Positions 4,707 through 5,527 of a DNA stretch of 5,527 nucleotides are shown here, one piece after another (position 1 is the first letter of the stretch; every line of letters begins with the position of its first letter). Location: the NCBI GenBank assembly GCA_001873845.1, contig MNZY01000006.1:1-5527 (forward strand). Reading direction: 5' to 3'. The position numbers and the translations under genes were made by a program. Below the pieces are notes generated by a model that made no database searches, was not told the DNA's origin, and saw only the letters and a list, made by a program, of their open reading frames with translations. The stretch comes from Candidatus Altarchaeum sp. CG2_30_32_3053 (GTDB lineage: Archaea > Altiarchaeota > Altiarchaeia > Altiarchaeales > Altiarchaeaceae).

Positions 4707-5527
4707 ATGAATGTGACTAAAAAAACAGAAGACATTTTTGATAAAATTTCTGTGCTGGTTGAACAGGCAGGAAAAAAGGCTGCAACTACTATCAATCAAG
4801 AGATGGTTCTTCTTTACTAAAATATTGGTAAAACAATCAAAGAAGAAATCATAAAATCAGAGAGGGCTGAATATGGAAAAACAAATAGTGCAATCACTGA
4901 CTACACAACTGGTTCCACGATATAGACATGGGTTTTCTAAAAGAAACCTTTGGAATATGATCCGATTATATGAAAATTATCCAGTTCTCCAATCACTGCT
5001 TGGAGAATTTAAGAGATTGCGCTGGACGCACATCATAAGTTTATTGTCTATTAAAGATGAATTAAACGCCAATTCTATGCAACATTATGCCAGAAGGAAC
5101 AATGGAGCACACATATAAGTATCCTTGATGAAAGAATAAGCAGTATGCTTTATGAGAGAACTGCCATTTCAAAGCTTCCGGAAAAAACCATTGAAATGCA
5201 ATTAAAAGAATTAAAAGAAGAAGATAAAACAACCACGGAATTAGTTTTCAGAGACTCGTATGTATCCCTTCTTTCCCACCATCAAAAAATGGACGAGTAA
5301 TTTTAAAAATTTACAAAATTAATTATGCTTAAAAACAAAAATACGCTCACTTCGTTCGTATCTTTTTAAATCTTTGGGATTTAAAAATTACGCCCAAACT
5401 TTTACGCTGGGGTTGGAAACTCAGGATGTATTAGATTTTTTAGAACTCGCCGATACTTATGGTGAACGGGATTTGGAAAAATCAATATTGAACACATTAG
5501 AAAAATTTATCCCAAGGCAGAAAAGAA
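4707..5527 (+). pseudogene. DUF1016/YhcG-type PDDEXK nuclease gene, broken by a stop, two frameshifts and a MITE; runs off the window
   Basis: The conceptual protein matches the DUF1016 N-terminal domain as I know it: INQEMVLLY(W)NIGKTIKEEI, ERAEYGKQIVQSLTTQL, RHGFSKRNLWNMIRLYENYP, RWTHIISLLSIKD, then DERISSMLYERTAISK, FRDSYVLDFLEL and DTYGERDLEKSILNTLEKF, where the nuclease half begins. Four lesions are visible. TAA at 4818-4820 replaces the Trp of the LLYW motif (codon 38). An extra A in the run 4877-4881 shifts the frame. A one-base loss near 5069-5075 restores the original frame. MITE copy 3 occupies 5266-5425 after FRDSYV. Near the end, KFI runs straight into PRQKR, whereas relatives usually have about ten more residues (LELG-x-GF-x-FV) there, suggesting a further deletion. 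The catalytic PDDEXK residues lie beyond the window. The ATG is 27 nt after the NEW3 gene with no terminator between, so the two may be co-transcribed. The open stretch at 4873-5118 is a middle fragment, not a separate gene. Confidence 0.88.
5266..5425 (+). mobile_element. MITE copy 3 (160 bp) with 6-bp target duplication ATGTAT, inside the DUF1016 nuclease pseudogene
   Basis: It starts CCCTTCTTTCCCACC and ends GGTTGGAAACTCAGG, the same ends as copies 1 and 2. ATGTAT flanks it at 5260-5265 and 5426-5431. Deleting the element and one repeat rejoins FRDSYV to LDFLEL in frame, as the nuclease family predicts, which independently fixes both boundaries to the base. The central TTTTTAAATC/GATTTAAAAA stem is kept, but the outer GTTTGG arm is changed to a TTCGTTCG sequence. 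All three copies in this window have the same orientation. Confidence 0.92.

Noticed and set aside
2885..4795. Minus-strand ORFs across the NEW3 gene and its downstream junction
   Set aside because: They are antisense shadows with no family features; the plus-strand domain structure is clear.
4873..5118. Stand-alone 81-codon gene
   Set aside because: It is the shifted middle section of the DUF1016 pseudogene. Its ATG falls inside the conserved AEYGKQ motif and both edges coincide with frameshifts.
1617..5425. CRISPR-like or tandem repeat interpretation of the three repeated blocks
   Set aside because: The copies are about 150-160 bp, far apart, and each has its own target duplication, which fits transposition and not an array.

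Overview
The window looks like AT-rich accessory DNA from an archaeon. The inference rests on a large secreted or membrane-anchored NEW3-domain protein of the COG1470 type, starts without clear Shine-Dalgarno sequences, and archaeal-style TATA-like boxes. No lineage can be named from the sequence. There are no rRNA or tRNA genes and no CRISPR array. The dominant theme is mobile-element activity and gene decay: only two genes, a transposase and the NEW3-domain protein, look intact.

Layout. Positions 32-1380 hold a complete insertion sequence with a 406-residue DDE transposase on the minus strand, near-perfect terminal inverted repeats, and a strong inverted repeat just before the transposase start. 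Its right end abuts the 3' remnant of a gene (to 1532). A 148-bp miniature element, MITE copy 1, follows at 1617-1764. Positions 1771-2215 are gene-poor, AT-rich and contain a cluster of hairpins. Positions 2216-2413 encode a second short C-terminal remnant, apparently related to the first; both carry a W-[IV]-D-K-E motif. MITE copy 2 (2426-2586) lies between this remnant and the NEW3-domain gene (2598-4679). A broken DUF1016/YhcG-type PDDEXK nuclease gene starts 27 nt downstream (4707 to the window end). It carries one nonsense codon, two frameshifts and MITE copy 3 (5266-5425).

The main discovery is the three-copy family of about 150-160 bp. Each copy has imperfect 15-bp terminal inverted repeats and each is flanked by its own perfect 6-bp direct repeat (ATTAAA, ACAAAA, ATGTAT). 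This is direct evidence that it transposes, although it encodes no transposase. Removing copy 2 and one repeat restores a 17-nt gap between the 65-codon remnant and the NEW3 gene, so the element appears to have split a compact operon-like arrangement. Removing copy 3 restores the nuclease reading frame across its insertion point. The right part of the element also contains a stop-free frame of about 22 codons that runs outward into the host frame at copies 2 and 3, which artificially extends the NEW3 gene's longest ORF by 27 codons.

The genes do not form an evident pathway. The NEW3 protein probably works at the cell surface. The nuclease is probably dead, and the rest is mobile DNA and its debris.
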